64,000 nucleotides of DNA, from NCBI GenBank assembly GCA_024734555.1, contig JANPWX010000123.1, positions 204,241-268,240 of the forward strand, given 5' to 3'. Positions 26,097-36,816 of this stretch are shown here, one piece after another (the stretch's first letter is position 1; each line of letters begins with the position of its first letter). The position numbers were made by a program, and so were the translations under genes. The notes under the pieces are model-generated. The model did not search any database, was not told where the DNA came from, and saw only the letters and a program-made list of their open reading frames with translations. The DNA comes from Trochalopteron elliotii (taxonomy: Eukaryota; Chordata; Aves; Passeriformes; Leiothrichidae).

Positions 26097-26180
26097 AAAA
26101 TAACCCAACCCAAAAAAAAAAAACCTAAAAAAAAAAATAAAACCAACAAAAAAAACCACTCCAAACAAAAACCCCAAACA
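26097..26180. repeat. A-rich low-complexity tract
   Basis: A runs of 8 to 12 are broken by single C or CC (aacccaaaaaaaaaaaacc type). The complementary T-rich strand gives a spurious hydrophobic open frame. No retrocopy was seen next to it. Confidence 0.9.
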
Positions 26181-26919
26181 AACCATCCTGGATGACAAAA
26201 TCTGGTGGTCTCCATGTAGGAACTATTCTTCCACAAGGAAAAGGCAGCATAAGGGTTGGTTGGTTTGCAGGGCTTAATCAAGAATTGGACCAACACTGCA
26301 GCTCTTGGCATCCATCAGGTCAAAACTGGGTCTGCTGCTTTTCTTTAGTTTAATAAAAGTTGGAACAGTTTCCTTTGCATCTCCCACAGCTGGTTCTGAT
26401 CTTAGGTGTACTGATGAAGTCCTGTAGTTGTATGAATTTTGAAAATATTTTCATTCTTAAACTTCAAAAATCCCCTGAATTTCTAGGTGTTTTCATAAAT
26501 ACTTGTAGCTTTCCTTAATTTCCTCAGGGATTTTTTTCTCATGGCACTTTCAAGCAGAATTTTTGGAATGGACTTAAAAGTTTCCCAACCATAGTTCATA
26601 AAATCATCACTCAGACCTTACTGTTTCTGAAGCAATGTTTTGATGTACCAAATGTGCTAAAAATGTTTCTGGGTGTCTGAGAAGACCCAAACCAGTCCTG
26701 GAAGATGGTGAGAGATGGATGAATGTGCTTAATTCACCTCTGTTGGCTTTCTGTGTCTGTCTCACCTGGCCAGAAGGAGCTTGTAGGTTGTGTTGCTTGA
26801 AAAGATTTGAGTTTTCAAGCAGATAACTGTTGCTTGTTCCCTGGTGGTTTCTGATGAACAGGAAGAATAACTTCCTTATGTTTCTCTGGGCATTGGTGGG
26901 AGCCTCAAATTCCCAGAAG
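26181..26919. other. Unique noncoding sequence
   Basis: About 740 bp with no exon or RNA gene seen. The last part grades into the first, diverged unit of the tandem array that follows. Confidence 0.45.
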
Positions 26920-27612
26920 GGCTCAGAGGAGTGCTGGGGTAGTGACTTCAGATAACTTCCAGAAGGTTTTTGCGTCAAGTTAACTAAAATTTGGGTTTGG
27001 AAGCTGTTGGTAGATGATCTCTGGTCATCTGGTCAGGAGAAATGCTGCAGTGCTGGGATAGTGACTTGGGATAACTTCCAGAAGATTTTGCATCAAGTTA
27101 ACTAAAATTTTGGTTTGGATGCTATTGGTAGATGGTCTCTGGTCATGAGAAATTCTGCAGTGCTGGGATAGTGAACTGGGATAACTTCCATGAGGTTTTT
27201 GTGTCAAATTAAATAAAATTTGTGTTTGGAAGATGTTGGTAGATGGTCTCTGGTCATCTGATCATGAGAAACTGTGCAGTGGTGGGATAGCAAGTTGGGA
27301 TAATTTTCACAAGGTTTTTGTGTCAAGTTAACTAAAATTTGAGTTTGGAAGGTGTTGGTATATGGTCTCTAGTCATGAGAAACTCTGCAGTGGTGGGATA
27401 GTGACTTGGGATAACTTCCAGAAGGTTTTTGTGTCAAGATAACTAAAATCTGGGTTTGGAAGGTGTTGGTAGATGGTCTCTGGTCAGGAGAAATGCTGGA
27501 ATGCTGGGATAGCAACTTGGAATAACTTCTAGAAGGTTTTGCATCAGATTAACTAAAATTTGGGTTTGGAAGGTGTTGGTGGATGGTCTCTGGTCACTTG
27601 GTCAGGAGGAAG
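26920..27612. repeat. Tandem array of 110/119-bp units, six copies
   Basis: The landmark ataacttcca (or a close variant) recurs at 26952, 27071, 27181, 27300, 27411 and 27522, giving spacings of 119, 110, 119, 111 and 111 bp. Each unit carries the ordered blocks agaaggtttttg, gtcaagttaactaaaat, gggtttggaagctgttgg, agatggtctctggtca and gagaaatgctgcagtgctgg. The length difference is an extra 8-9 bp (tctggtca type) in alternate units, so the first four look like a dimer-based array. Units differ by scattered substitutions, which indicates age. Open frames across it are not genes. Confidence 0.93.
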
Positions 27613-27613
27613 C

Positions 27614-27995
27614 AGGAGGTGCTGCCCTGCCGGGTGGGTTTTGTCATTTGAGGGACGTTGCAGTGCCGTAACTCCGGCTGGAAATGAGCAGGACGAGCTG
27701 AATGAATCTCGCCCCCGGCTTCCGTTCGGAGGGGCTGGTTGTGATTTTCCTGATAGCGCTGCTATTTATTCCCTCCGGCACGCAGCTCCCGTGGCGGAGC
27801 CGGGATCTCTTCCGAAGGCAGACATTGCCCTCTCCTGGATCCTGCACGAACCGTGGAAAATGCCATCACGGGGAGTGCCAGCCTCCCAAAATCCATCCCT
27901 TTCTCTGCCGTGCCTTCATCGCTTTTGCGCTTTGATAGACCGCAGGAATTTAGTGGAACGTGTCTGGCGAGAGAACGGCGTTTTGGGGTGACAAA
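27614..27995. promoter_or_regulatory. CpG-island-like block
   Basis: By my count about 27 CpG dinucleotides occur in roughly 375 bp, near one per 14 bp, which is close to the number expected from base composition. Most of the window is strongly CpG-depleted. The block starts exactly where the tandem array ends and stops sharply near 27990. It could be a promoter, an enhancer or a hypomethylated first exon. It contains a 77-codon frame (27702-27935, +) whose N-terminal third is hydrophobic and signal-peptide-like (LVVIFLIALLFIPSG) and is followed by a cysteine-containing segment. The start-codon context is poor and I recognise no family, so coding is only a possibility. Confidence 0.55.
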
Positions 27996-30270
27996 ATGAT
28001 TGGATTCAAAGTGTTGTCTTAGCAAAACTCCTCAAACAAGGGACTCATCTGCTGACTCACCAGCAGGGTTATTTTTAATGGAGTGGTGCTTCAAGCAACA
28101 TTGTTTTTAGCAGAAAACAATCTGTTCATCTGCCTCCCTTCAGCAGATGCTCCATGCGAGATAATACTCAACTTATAAAAAGTTTAATAGGATCCTTGGG
28201 ATCGTGGAGCATATGCATACCATAAATACCCTTCAGTTAAACAGGCTGGGCTTTGAAGTTTCACATTTGGATGTTTTGTTGAATATCTGGCTTTCTTCTT
28301 TAGAATGAACTTTAACTAGTGGACTGCAATATTTTCTACAGACTGTGTTAAGATCTCTTTCTGTGGGGGAAGAAAAAAAAATCTGCTTAGGTAAGAGGAG
28401 TGTTTAGAAGATGATGACAATATTCCTCTGAAACATCTATTATTGAAACCTGACAGGTTGTTTAACTTCTGAAGAACATGGGCTTGGTGAATAGCCTTCA
28501 ATCAGCAGCTGAACAAAAAAAACTACTTTAACAGCAGCTTTTTGTACTGAAAAGGGGGGAAATAGCTCTTCAGCAGTTAGTTCCCTGAGTCTCCCGAGAA
28601 GCTGTGTCTGTTTTGTTCAGGATCTGTGGTGCCAGGGATAGAAATACATTCTGATACAGTGGGATCTCACTGCTTGGCTCCATTCTGGTTTGAAAATATC
28701 TGACATTTTCATACTCTCTTAAGCAGTGCAAAGTGAGTACTTGTAAAAACCTCCACAGGCACTTTGGTACGGGAATTGCTTCTATTAGAACAAAATGCTT
28801 CCACATCTGATCCTGCTCCAAGCAGCAGGAGAAGGAAGGGTGGGAGGGGAGCAGAAGCAACAAACCCTTTCATAACCACATTTCTAATTTTGAGCCCACC
28901 AAAAATAACTGCATTGAGGACATGGTGAGATAATCTTTGTATTGGACATGTCTAAGCTATTAAAAAAAACCCAAAAAAACAACAAAACAAAAACAACAAA
29001 ACCAAAACAAACCCAAAGCTGAACTCCAAAACCTTCTACCTTTGCATCCAGATGGATTTTAGTGTATTCTATTTGCTGCAAACCTCTCTCCTTGCACCAT
29101 CCATCTGCAGGGACTGCACCTCCTAAAGGCAGGAATTTGGCCAGCCATTTGCACTATAACCATGCCGAATTTCTCTATCTCTAGACGACTCACTCACCTC
29201 TTAATCTATGAGGCTTCATAGTTTTATGTACGGCAATTCTTTCTGAAATGGAGTCACAGATTTTTATTAACCTCTTGTAACAAGGATCATCATGAATGAA
29301 TGGTCCTGCATTATATGAGCTGAGTTATTGCCACTGAAAACTTTGAAACCTTGCCCTAAATTCTATATTTAAGTTGTCTAATACATACACTGAACCCTTA
29401 AGATTTAGTGAGACACATGCTATACAACTAATTTTTATTTAGAAGCAAATTTTTAAACTGCATTTTTGCCATTTACAGGTGTTATTTTCATCTAGAAAGT
29501 GATCCCATACAAGTTATTACAGGTTCCACTTTTTACTTGTTTATCAGAATGCTTTGTAACCCCGTGCAGGGAAACACTGTTACCATCAGCTTTTTAAATC
29601 AGTGTGGGCTGTGATATTTCAGGGTATTAAGTGCTGAGAAAAGGATGAGCTCCTGCCTAAAGCTTGGTCCTTTTCATCCTTTTATGTTTGTTTAAAAACA
29701 AACATTTTCTTCATTTTGTTTTTGCACCTTTCCTGCCTCCAAGAAGTTAGGATAGAGGCTTATCCTAAACCAGGTCTGGTGTTGTTAAATAGATTGTGTT
29801 CCCAAAATAAAGCCTCTGGGCAATAGCTGCTTGAAGAGTAACGAGAAATAGTGAAAGCTCTTAAGTTTTATCCAAAGTCATCCAAACACACATCAAAAGA
29901 TGTGGCCCTGAGGAAGGAAAGCCACATCTCATTAATGAGAAGTGCTGAATAAGTTGTGGATCACGTGTGTGGGCTGGGATGTGAGTGTGAGATGCTCCTG
30001 TGGAGCACCGAGCCGGGATCCTGTGCACAACCTCCATAACAAATGTTTAATTTGAGCAAGGCAGCTCTCATTAGCCGGTGAGTCAGGCTGCTATAAATAA
30101 ACCCCCCTCGGCCCAGGCAGACTTGTGCCATATTGTATCAGTGTCTGAAGGGAGCGGGTGAGAACTGACTCACTTTGGTGACTCACTGACGGCAGCCCTG
30201 GCGCTGCGCTCCAGGATCCCATCTGCTGCAGGGCGCTGGGGGAGGCGGGCTGGGCAGGGAGCAGGGGGCT
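27996..30270. other. Unique noncoding sequence
   Basis: About 2.3 kb. It includes an A-rich tract (28960-29020) and, toward the right end (29960-30260), a moderately GC- and CpG-enriched patch leading into the minisatellite. No gene was supported. Confidence 0.45.
28960..29020. repeat. A-rich low-complexity tract
   Basis: AAAC/AAC-type simple sequence (aacaacaaaacaaaaacaac). No source element was recognised beside it. Confidence 0.9.
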
Positions 30271-30985
30271 CTCAGGAAAAGGGGATGCTGGGCTCTGGGG
30301 GATACTGGGCTTCATCGAGAGCAGGGGATGCTGTGGTCTGTCCGGAGCAGAGGATGGTGGGGTGTGTCGGGAGCAAAGGATGATGTGGTTTATTGGGACA
30401 GGGAATGCTCTGGTTTGTCAGGAGCAGGGGATGATGGGGTTTTGGGAATGCTGGAATTCATCAGGAGCAGGGGATGCTGTGGTTTGTTGGGAGCAAAGGA
30501 TGCTCTGGGTTTGTCAGGAGCAAGGAATGCTGGGGTTTGGGGGGATGCTGGAATTCATCAGGAGCAGGGGATGCTGTGGTTTGTTGGGAGCAAGGGATGC
30601 TGTGGTTTTTCAGGAGCAGGGAGTGCTGTGGTCTGTCAGGAGCAGGGAATGCTGTGGTTTGTCGGGAGCAGGGAATGCTGTGGTTTGTTGGGAGCAGGGA
30701 ATACTGTGGTATATCAGGAGCAGGGAATGCTGTGGTTTGTTGGGAGCAGGGAATACTGTGGTATATCAGGAGCAAAGGATGCTGTGGTTTTTCAGAAGCA
30801 GGGAATGCTGTGGTTTGTTGGGAGCAGGGAATACTGTGGTATATCAGGAGCAGGGAATGCTGTGGTTTGTCGGGAGCAGGGAATACTGTGGTATATCAGG
30901 AGCAGAGAATGCTGTGGTATATCAGGAGCAGGGAATGCTGTGGTTTTTCAGGAGCAGGGAATGCTGTGGTTTGTCTGCAGCAGAG
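30271..30985. repeat. 26-bp minisatellite, about 27 units
   Basis: The basic unit is 26 bp, of the form ggagcagggaatgctgtggt plus ttgtcg or a variant. Units at the left are diverged (gggcttcatcgag, gtgtgtcggg types) and include two truncated units. From about 30645 to 30900 two variants alternate, gctgtggtttgtygg and actgtggtatatcag, giving a 52-bp higher-order period. The unit has no stop codon in any of the three + frames and 26 is not a multiple of three. This is why three overlapping long frames (171, 222 and 231 codons) and a minus-strand frame are open here. None is evidence of a gene. Confidence 0.96.
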
Positions 30986-31996
30986 ATAATTTCTGAACCC
31001 ATTTTTGTCCTTGCCATGAGTTGTTTTGTGGCCATCTGGTCCTTCCTGAGGTGCTGACCTCATCCCTTCACTTGCTACAGGAAGAATTAGGGTTGAAATC
31101 CATCCTCCTGAGAGGAGGAGCCTGGGCTTCCCTGGGCCTTGACAGTGCCCGTGGTGCCCCAGAGTTGCCCCAGGCCAGCAGTTGGGTTTTCCCACCAAGG
31201 CAGTTCCTGTTGTTACAGCAGCGAGCTGACTCCTCTTTGATTGTGACAAAGCAGAGCCATTGCACTTTGAATCATTTTGCATTTTGTGCAGACCTGCTCC
31301 CTCAACATGAATATATATCACTGCAACATGACTATTCCTGGAACACACATTGCCCTGGATTAAAATGCAGCCCTCTGTTTTTCCCACTTTATTGTCATGG
31401 AATAACAATAGCACTATAGGGAGTTCCAAGACTTATTATTTCATATCCACTAACCTTCAGTTTAAATTAAAGACTAAAATCTGAACCACCTACATTAATA
31501 ACTTGCTGCCGTTCTATTTTTATTTTTGAAGCCTCTGTTACATCCATGCCTCTAATTATTCCTTCTGGAGAAGCTCCCCAGACTGGTAATGAAGTGTTCA
31601 CCAGACACTGAGAAAGCAAGAGATCAGCTCAGAGCTGCTGGCAAGCCTGTTGTGTTCTGCTTACCAGGGATGACTCACTCTTGGCATTTGAGTTTCCTCG
31701 TTTGCCAAAACCATCCTTGCCCAAACTCAAGCAGGCAGAACGTTCAGTAGCTACCTCAGCTTTGATGGCATGGCCTTTATTTCTCCTTTTGCCTTTCTCC
31801 CCCAAACTGACCAGGTTGTGCCTTCTCCCAGAGAGGGTGGCTGTGCTTCAGACAGCATTCAGCTCCCCTTTGGGTCTCACAGAGGCAAACCTGCTGTGGC
31901 TTAGGGAGGATGGATGGATTGCTTGTAAATTTAATCCCAACCCCAGCAAGATTTTTCTTGCTAATAGAAAAGATCTTGTGACAGATCACTGAGGAA
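30986..31996. other. Unique noncoding sequence
   Basis: About 1 kb with no supported feature. Open frames on both strands at 31.0-31.4 kb run out of the neighbouring minisatellite and show no domain. Confidence 0.45.
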
Positions 31997-32066
31997 ATCA
32001 CAGTATCATTAAGGTTGGAAAAAAACCTCTAAAATCAAGTCCAACCATTAACCCAAAATACTTATA
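31997..32066 (-). mobile_element. CR1 LINE 3' tail, antisense
   Basis: On the + strand it reads cagtatcattaaggttgg, aacctctaaaatcaagtcc, aaccattaacccaaaatac. This is the complement of the CR1 subfamily tail ending 'gatcttagaggtcttttccaaccttaatgattc'. It is about 70 bp and severely truncated. Confidence 0.85.
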
Positions 32067-33639
32067 CCAAGCCAGAGTTTGGAGCAGTGAGGCTTTGGAC
32101 TCTGCACCAAACACTCAGGAAAACTTCTCTTGCCTGCAACAGCTTGGGTTTGAGTCTGTAGGTTTAGATACTCAGCTGTTTGCTTAAAAACTAAAAAATG
32201 CTCGTGTTACCCATGTCTATTAACCTCCAAACTGGGCTGAGAAGCTTTTCTGATGTAAAGCATTTATTGTGCCTAAGCTGACCCCATTAGCCTTGGCTGA
32301 TGAAACTTTCTTTCCATGTTTACTTGGGATTTTGTGTCCCAGTTCGTGCAGCCCCCTCAGAGGAAGGACATGCACTGCTGATTTAATAGAAAAACCTCAC
32401 CTCTCCTTCTTTGCCATCCCTCTCAAGGCATGACCTCCATCCCTCTCCCCCTCTGCTGTGGCACTAAATGGGGCTTTTTGTAGGATTTCTCAGCTTGCTG
32501 AGCTGCCTCGGGAGCTGCTGCCTTTATTCTGCCCGTGGATTTCTCCCAGCAGCCTTAGGAAATGCTGATTTTGTCCTATATAAGCAATCCACATGTATCT
32601 TTGTAATCTTCCTCAGCACAGAGAGAGATTTAGACTGTCTTGCAGACATTAAAAGTCCTTTGAGAGGAACATTCCCATCCTAAGTGTGTCAGCTCTCAGT
32701 TTGGGCCCGTCCAAAGGCAGAGGGATGCTCTGCTCTCACAAAGCCTGCAGCCTAGAAGGCTACAGCTCCACTTTATTTTCTGAAATAGAAGGCTAAATAG
32801 GAGGAATTAATTTCTTTTTTGTTTTCTCCATTAGTTTTTAAGCATAAATAAAAACTATGACTAAGAAACAGCTTTTTGATGAGGCTGAGGGGTCACATGT
32901 CTAGGAACCAGCTGGATAGTCCATCATAATTGTATTAGCATTGTCAGAAAACTACTGCTGGTTGGTCTGATATATTTACAGCTAGTTCTAGATTTAAATT
33001 TTGATTATTTTAAAGTTATTTTAACATTAAAATTAGTATTTTTCTGGAGCAAACATGACAAGAAGTGTCTAGTTTATTATTTAGTAAATTGGAAGCCAAT
33101 TAACTTTTCTCCCATCAACAAAACTATTCTTTGAAACATCTTTAAATACATTTTTAAAAAGAAAAAACCCTGCCCTACTGTGGCTGACGGAGCTGGGATT
33201 AATGGGGATGATTTTCTGAAGTTCAGCTGAAATCCCCCAGCTCTGCAGACAGAACAGATTTACCTGCTGCAGCTTTGGTGCTGCCTCCAGTGCCATCTGT
33301 CTCCCTCCTGACTGGTGACAGTGGCACATTGCCCTGCTCCCCATGCCCAGGGGAGCACTGAGAACCTCAAAGGCATTGATGTCTGCAAGTTACATCCCAA
33401 TAGTCTGCTTGGTAAAAATTGCTTTCAGTGTTTTTATTAACGGGCCTTCAATCATACACCCCCTGTGAGGAGGAAAAACATTGAACCTGCCATGAAAAAC
33501 AATTTTGTTGGGTCTTTTTTTTTGGCAAAGGGCAACTGTGTAGGGCAAGGCTCTCAAAAGAATTGAGGATTTTAGAGAGAGAATGAGAAGCAGTCATTCA
33601 CCCTCTCCTGGAATCACAGCTATTGAGCTGCTTAAGAAA
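32067..33639. other. Unique noncoding sequence
   Basis: About 1.6 kb of AT-rich spacer with short frames only. No repeat or exon was recognised. Confidence 0.45.
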
Positions 33640-33765
33640 ACAGAAATATTTTTTTCTGTAAAGAAACGTGGAACTTTGTAATGCTCTGTCCCAGAAGGTG
33701 GTTGATATTGAGTCCATTCAGATTTCCAAGACAGTCCTGGATGAAAAATGCACCCAGGCTTATTA
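33640..33765 (+). mobile_element. Possible ancient CR1/L3-type LINE fragment
   Basis: The stretch acgtggaactttgtaatgc, then ctgtcccagaaggtggttga and ccattcagatttccaagaca, follows the pattern of the old CR1/L3 3' region ('tggaactcattgccacaggaggttgt ... ggttcaagaa'). The match is by pattern only and heavily diverged, so both identity and edges are uncertain. Confidence 0.4.
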
Positions 33766-33849
33766 ACTTCTAAGATGCTCCCGTGGTTGAGGACTCAGTG
33801 AACTGTAAGTTCTTGGGAAGTATCAGAATATGATTAAAGAGCTGTTCAG

Positions 33850-34030
33850 TGTGAGTGACCTTGGGCAGCCTCTACTCCAGCCTCGTGCTCAAAGTCAGAT
33901 CAGCCTGAAACTGGAGCAGTTTGCTCAGAGACTGTCCTGTGAGATCCTGAAAACCCCCGAAGCTGAAGGTGTCAGAACTGCCCTGGGGCTCTGTTCAAGT
34001 GCTTTGTCATCCTCACAGGGGAAAAAATGG
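33850..34030 (-). mobile_element. Diverged CR1 fragment, antisense
   Basis: On the + strand the order is gggcagcctctactccagcc, tcgtgctcaaagtcagatca, ggagcagtttgctcagagac, gtgctttgtcatcctcacag. This resembles the complement of a CR1 internal-3' segment, whose pattern is 'gggcagcctctactccagcc ... caggttgctcaggg ... ttgaccatcctcac'. It is older than the tails at 22257 and 43638. The frames over it are repeat-derived. Confidence 0.6.
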
Positions 34031-34267
34031 ACGTTTTAGCCAGGAATTCCCTGTCCCAGTCACCTCCTCTCAGGTACCCCAAAGCTGCTGCTGCCTCCAG
34101 CCCCAATTTCCTTCCTTTCTGCCCCATTCCCTGTGGGGGTCTGTGAGAGGTGGGGTCTGCTGGACAAAACTGACTGAGATCCCCTACAGAACTGCTGTTT
34201 TATCAAGACTTGTTCTGAGAGCCCATGTCAGAAACAAAGGTCAAGAACTTCGTATTTTCACTGCTTT

Positions 34268-34385
34268 TTTTAAAAAAAATTAAAGTTCTTGTGGGGATTT
34301 TTGGTGAGGTTTTGTTTGGTTTTTAATTTTTTTTCTTTGTTTTATTTTGTGTTTTTTTCCTTGTTGGTTATTTTAATAATAATAG
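34268..34385. repeat. T-rich low-complexity tract
   Basis: Runs of T are broken by G, A and C (gttttgtttggtttttaatt type), giving a spurious Phe-rich frame. Confidence 0.85.
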
Positions 34386-35654
34386 ATGGTGAAGTTGAGT
34401 ACTGTTCTGATATTTTGTGCATGGATTTTCAAACTGAAGTGTGTCCCCCTGATGTGGTTCTTGCTAAGGGTGTTCTCTGGTGATCCACAACACAAATCTG
34501 CAACAAATTGTTTCATAACCTGCTGTTCCATTTTCAGATGTTTGCATGGGAAAGAGAGTAATTGCTTTAGACAAACTGCTGTTCAAGAAGCTTATGGTTA
34601 GAATTCATTATAATATTTCCATGGTTTCTACTCCTATAGAATTGTGCACTCTGTATAAGGTTGCTTTGAAAGTGTTTTTATTTTGAATTTCCTGACAAGT
34701 AGAATAAACATCACAGTAATATATTCTAATTGTGTTATTAATTATGCCCTAAAAAAAGTTCTGATGTGTACACAAAACTCAAAATTTGGTATGCACTTTA
34801 TATTTAATTCCCAAAATCACTTCTTGTTGTACGTACTGTTGGTAGCTGCTGTCTGTGGAGGAGAATTGAAATGAAATAAACACACAAGATTGCTCCTGTA
34901 TTAATTATTCTGGCTTAGCAGCAGAATTTCTGGCATTGTTTCAAGCCATTTCTGCATATAAAAGAATAATAACAAAAAGTTCCATGGCTCAACCCTGTAC
35001 CTACAAACTTTTCAAGACGCTGCCCTTGGTTGAACTGCTCAATATCTCAAATTTCAGTTTGAAACTGGAAATCTGCTGCAGCTGTCTCATTTCTGGGGGT
35101 TTAACAGCAGAGGCTTGCCAGGAGCTGTCCTAACTGCTTGTGTTGGTCTGAAAGGTCATTTAAATCCCTTAAATATGCTTTTAACATTTTACAACCAAAG
35201 TGGGCTGTGCAACTGTGAATAAAAAAGAGGTGCAATGGATGATGTATTTAAACCCCCTCAGGTGTGGAGGTTTTTAGGATTATTGTGGCAGAGCCCAGCT
35301 GGAAGGCCCTGCATTCCCAAGGTCACCGGTGCCCAGTGTGGCTGGCGGCCAGCAGGCTCTGGGATGAGGGGCTGGCCGTGCTCCAGGAGCAGCTGCTGCC
35401 CAGCAAACTGAGCTGCCAAAGGCCACTCGAGGGGGTTTTGTGTCTACAAGAGTGTTCTGTGTTTGTGTTCTGTGCTCCTCTGTGAGCCACAGAGCCTCCT
35501 GTGTGCAGACTGGAGTGCTGCTGCCTGCCACAGCCTGAGCTCCACGTGCGCCAGGGGTTTGTTTGTGGAGGATTCTGCAGGAGGGCCTTGACAGCATGGA
35601 GAGTTGATTTTTTTTTTCATTGGCTCTCTTAATTCACCAAAATAATCTGCCTGG
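34386..35654. other. Unique noncoding sequence
   Basis: About 1.3 kb, with a GC-richer patch at 35280-35560. No exon or repeat was recognised. Confidence 0.45.
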
Positions 35655-35821
35655 GCACGGTGGGGTTTTTCAGCCTGGAGAAAAGGAGGCTCAGGGGGGA
35701 CCTTGTGGCTCTGCACAAGTCCCTGACAGGAGGGGACAGCCAGGAGGGTCAGGCTCTGCTCCCAGGGAATGAGAGGACAGGAGGAAACAACCTCAAATTG
35801 TGCCAGTGGGAGTTCAGGCTG
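35655..35821 (+). mobile_element. CR1 LINE fragment, left half of an interrupted copy
   Basis: The order ggggtttttcagcctggaga, aaaggaggctcagggggga, cttgtggctctgcacaagtc and ctgctcccagggaatgagag is CR1 sense sequence from upstream of the 3' tail. It stops at gttcaggctg. The next CR1 block (gatatcag) appears only at 36332, so a 504-bp LTR plus one copy of its target duplication interrupts the element. Confidence 0.9.
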
Positions 35822-36325
35822 TGATAGAATCTTGCACATGGCCAGCATGGAATAAAGCTCCGTGAAGATTTGTCAAGTCTGAGGGTTGGCCTGCAATTTA
35901 ATAATAGCCATAATATTAATAATATAATAATAAAGACTTCTTTGGACATGCTTTGTAAAAGTTAAGGTTTTAATAATGACAAAATAACAAACATTATTAA
36001 ACAAAGAAATATAAGCCGAACACAGTGCAGAAAACACTCTCACACTGGCCAAGGCAGTCCAAAAAAACCCTGGAGCCCTGCTGTGCAGTCTTTTTAGTAC
36101 TTGATGGTCTGGGTGGGCTATTTGGCACCTTGCCCAATGAAATTGGCACCAGGCTTTGAGGTGCGTTTCCAAAGCCCAGTCAGTGCCCCTGTGCTGGCTC
36201 TGGGCCAATTACAATGAGAAAGTTATGGAAAATTCTAGTTTAACTTCCTTACATGTTCAAAGGTAAACCAAAACTTTTTTCCTTATCTAGAAACACCTGC
36301 TTGTGTGTGGGAGTGCATTACTACA
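35822..36325. mobile_element. Solo LTR inserted in CR1
   Basis: A 504-bp segment starts TGATAGAATC and ends TTACTACA, with TG...CA termini. It is flanked by aggctg (35816-35821) on the left and agactg (36326-36331) on the right, a 6-bp target duplication with one mismatch. Removing the segment and one hexamer copy restores the CR1 order exactly (aggctg followed by gatatcag), which is strong structural proof of insertion. Six-base duplications are typical of class II (ERVK-like) elements. Orientation is unclear: the minus strand starts with the common TGT, but neither strand has AATAAA at a convincing position (ATTAAA variants occur on the minus strand). No viral coding sequence remains. Confidence 0.8.
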
Positions 36326-36331
36326 AGACTG

Positions 36332-36545
36332 GATATCAGTAAACATTTCTTCACTGAGAGAGGAGTTAAACATTGGCACAGGCTGCCCAGGGCAGTGGTG
36401 GGATCCTCACCCCTGGAAGAGCCCAAGAAAGGAGCAGATGTTGCACTGGGAGACGTAGCTTAGTGGGCTTGGGGATTTTTGGTCAAAGGTTGGATTTGAT
36501 CTTGGAGGTCTCATCCTGCCCTCCTCATTCTGTAGTAGAAGCTCC
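36332..36545 (+). mobile_element. CR1 LINE 3' fragment, right half of an interrupted copy
   Basis: It continues the CR1 copy of 35655-35821: gatatcagtaaacatttctt, ggcacaggctgcccagggca, cctcacccctggaagagccc, gttgcactgggagacgtag, ggttggatttgatcttggag and gtctcatcctgccctcctc, with a decayed terminal repeat. It belongs to the same subfamily as the antisense piece at 12966. Confidence 0.9.
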
Positions 36546-36816
36546 AGAGAGCCACCACTGACCTCTACATGCTTGGTTTAGAACTAAACTTACTATTAAA
36601 CTTACATTAAAATTATTAGTAAACTGAAGAGTTCTGGTGGAAAAAATTAATTGGGTTTCAGGTAGTGCTGGGAGTTGGGGTTTGCATGAAGACTTTATCC
36701 CAATCATAACTTGCATTATAAAAATGAACAAAAGTTGGGGAAGAGCAAGAGGGTTTGCAAAGGGAATCCTCTACCAGAGTGGGAAAACCCAAAATACTTC
36801 AACAGTTACCACTGCC

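Noticed and set aside
26920..27612. CRISPR-like regularly spaced repeats
   Set aside because: The units are contiguous 110/119-bp tandem repeats without unique spacers, in a vertebrate sequence.
30328..31057. Overlapping frames of 222, 231 and 171 codons on the + strand
   Set aside because: They are produced by a stop-free 26-bp tandem repeat in all three frames. The encoded repeats differ by frame only, and there is no splice, promoter or domain support.
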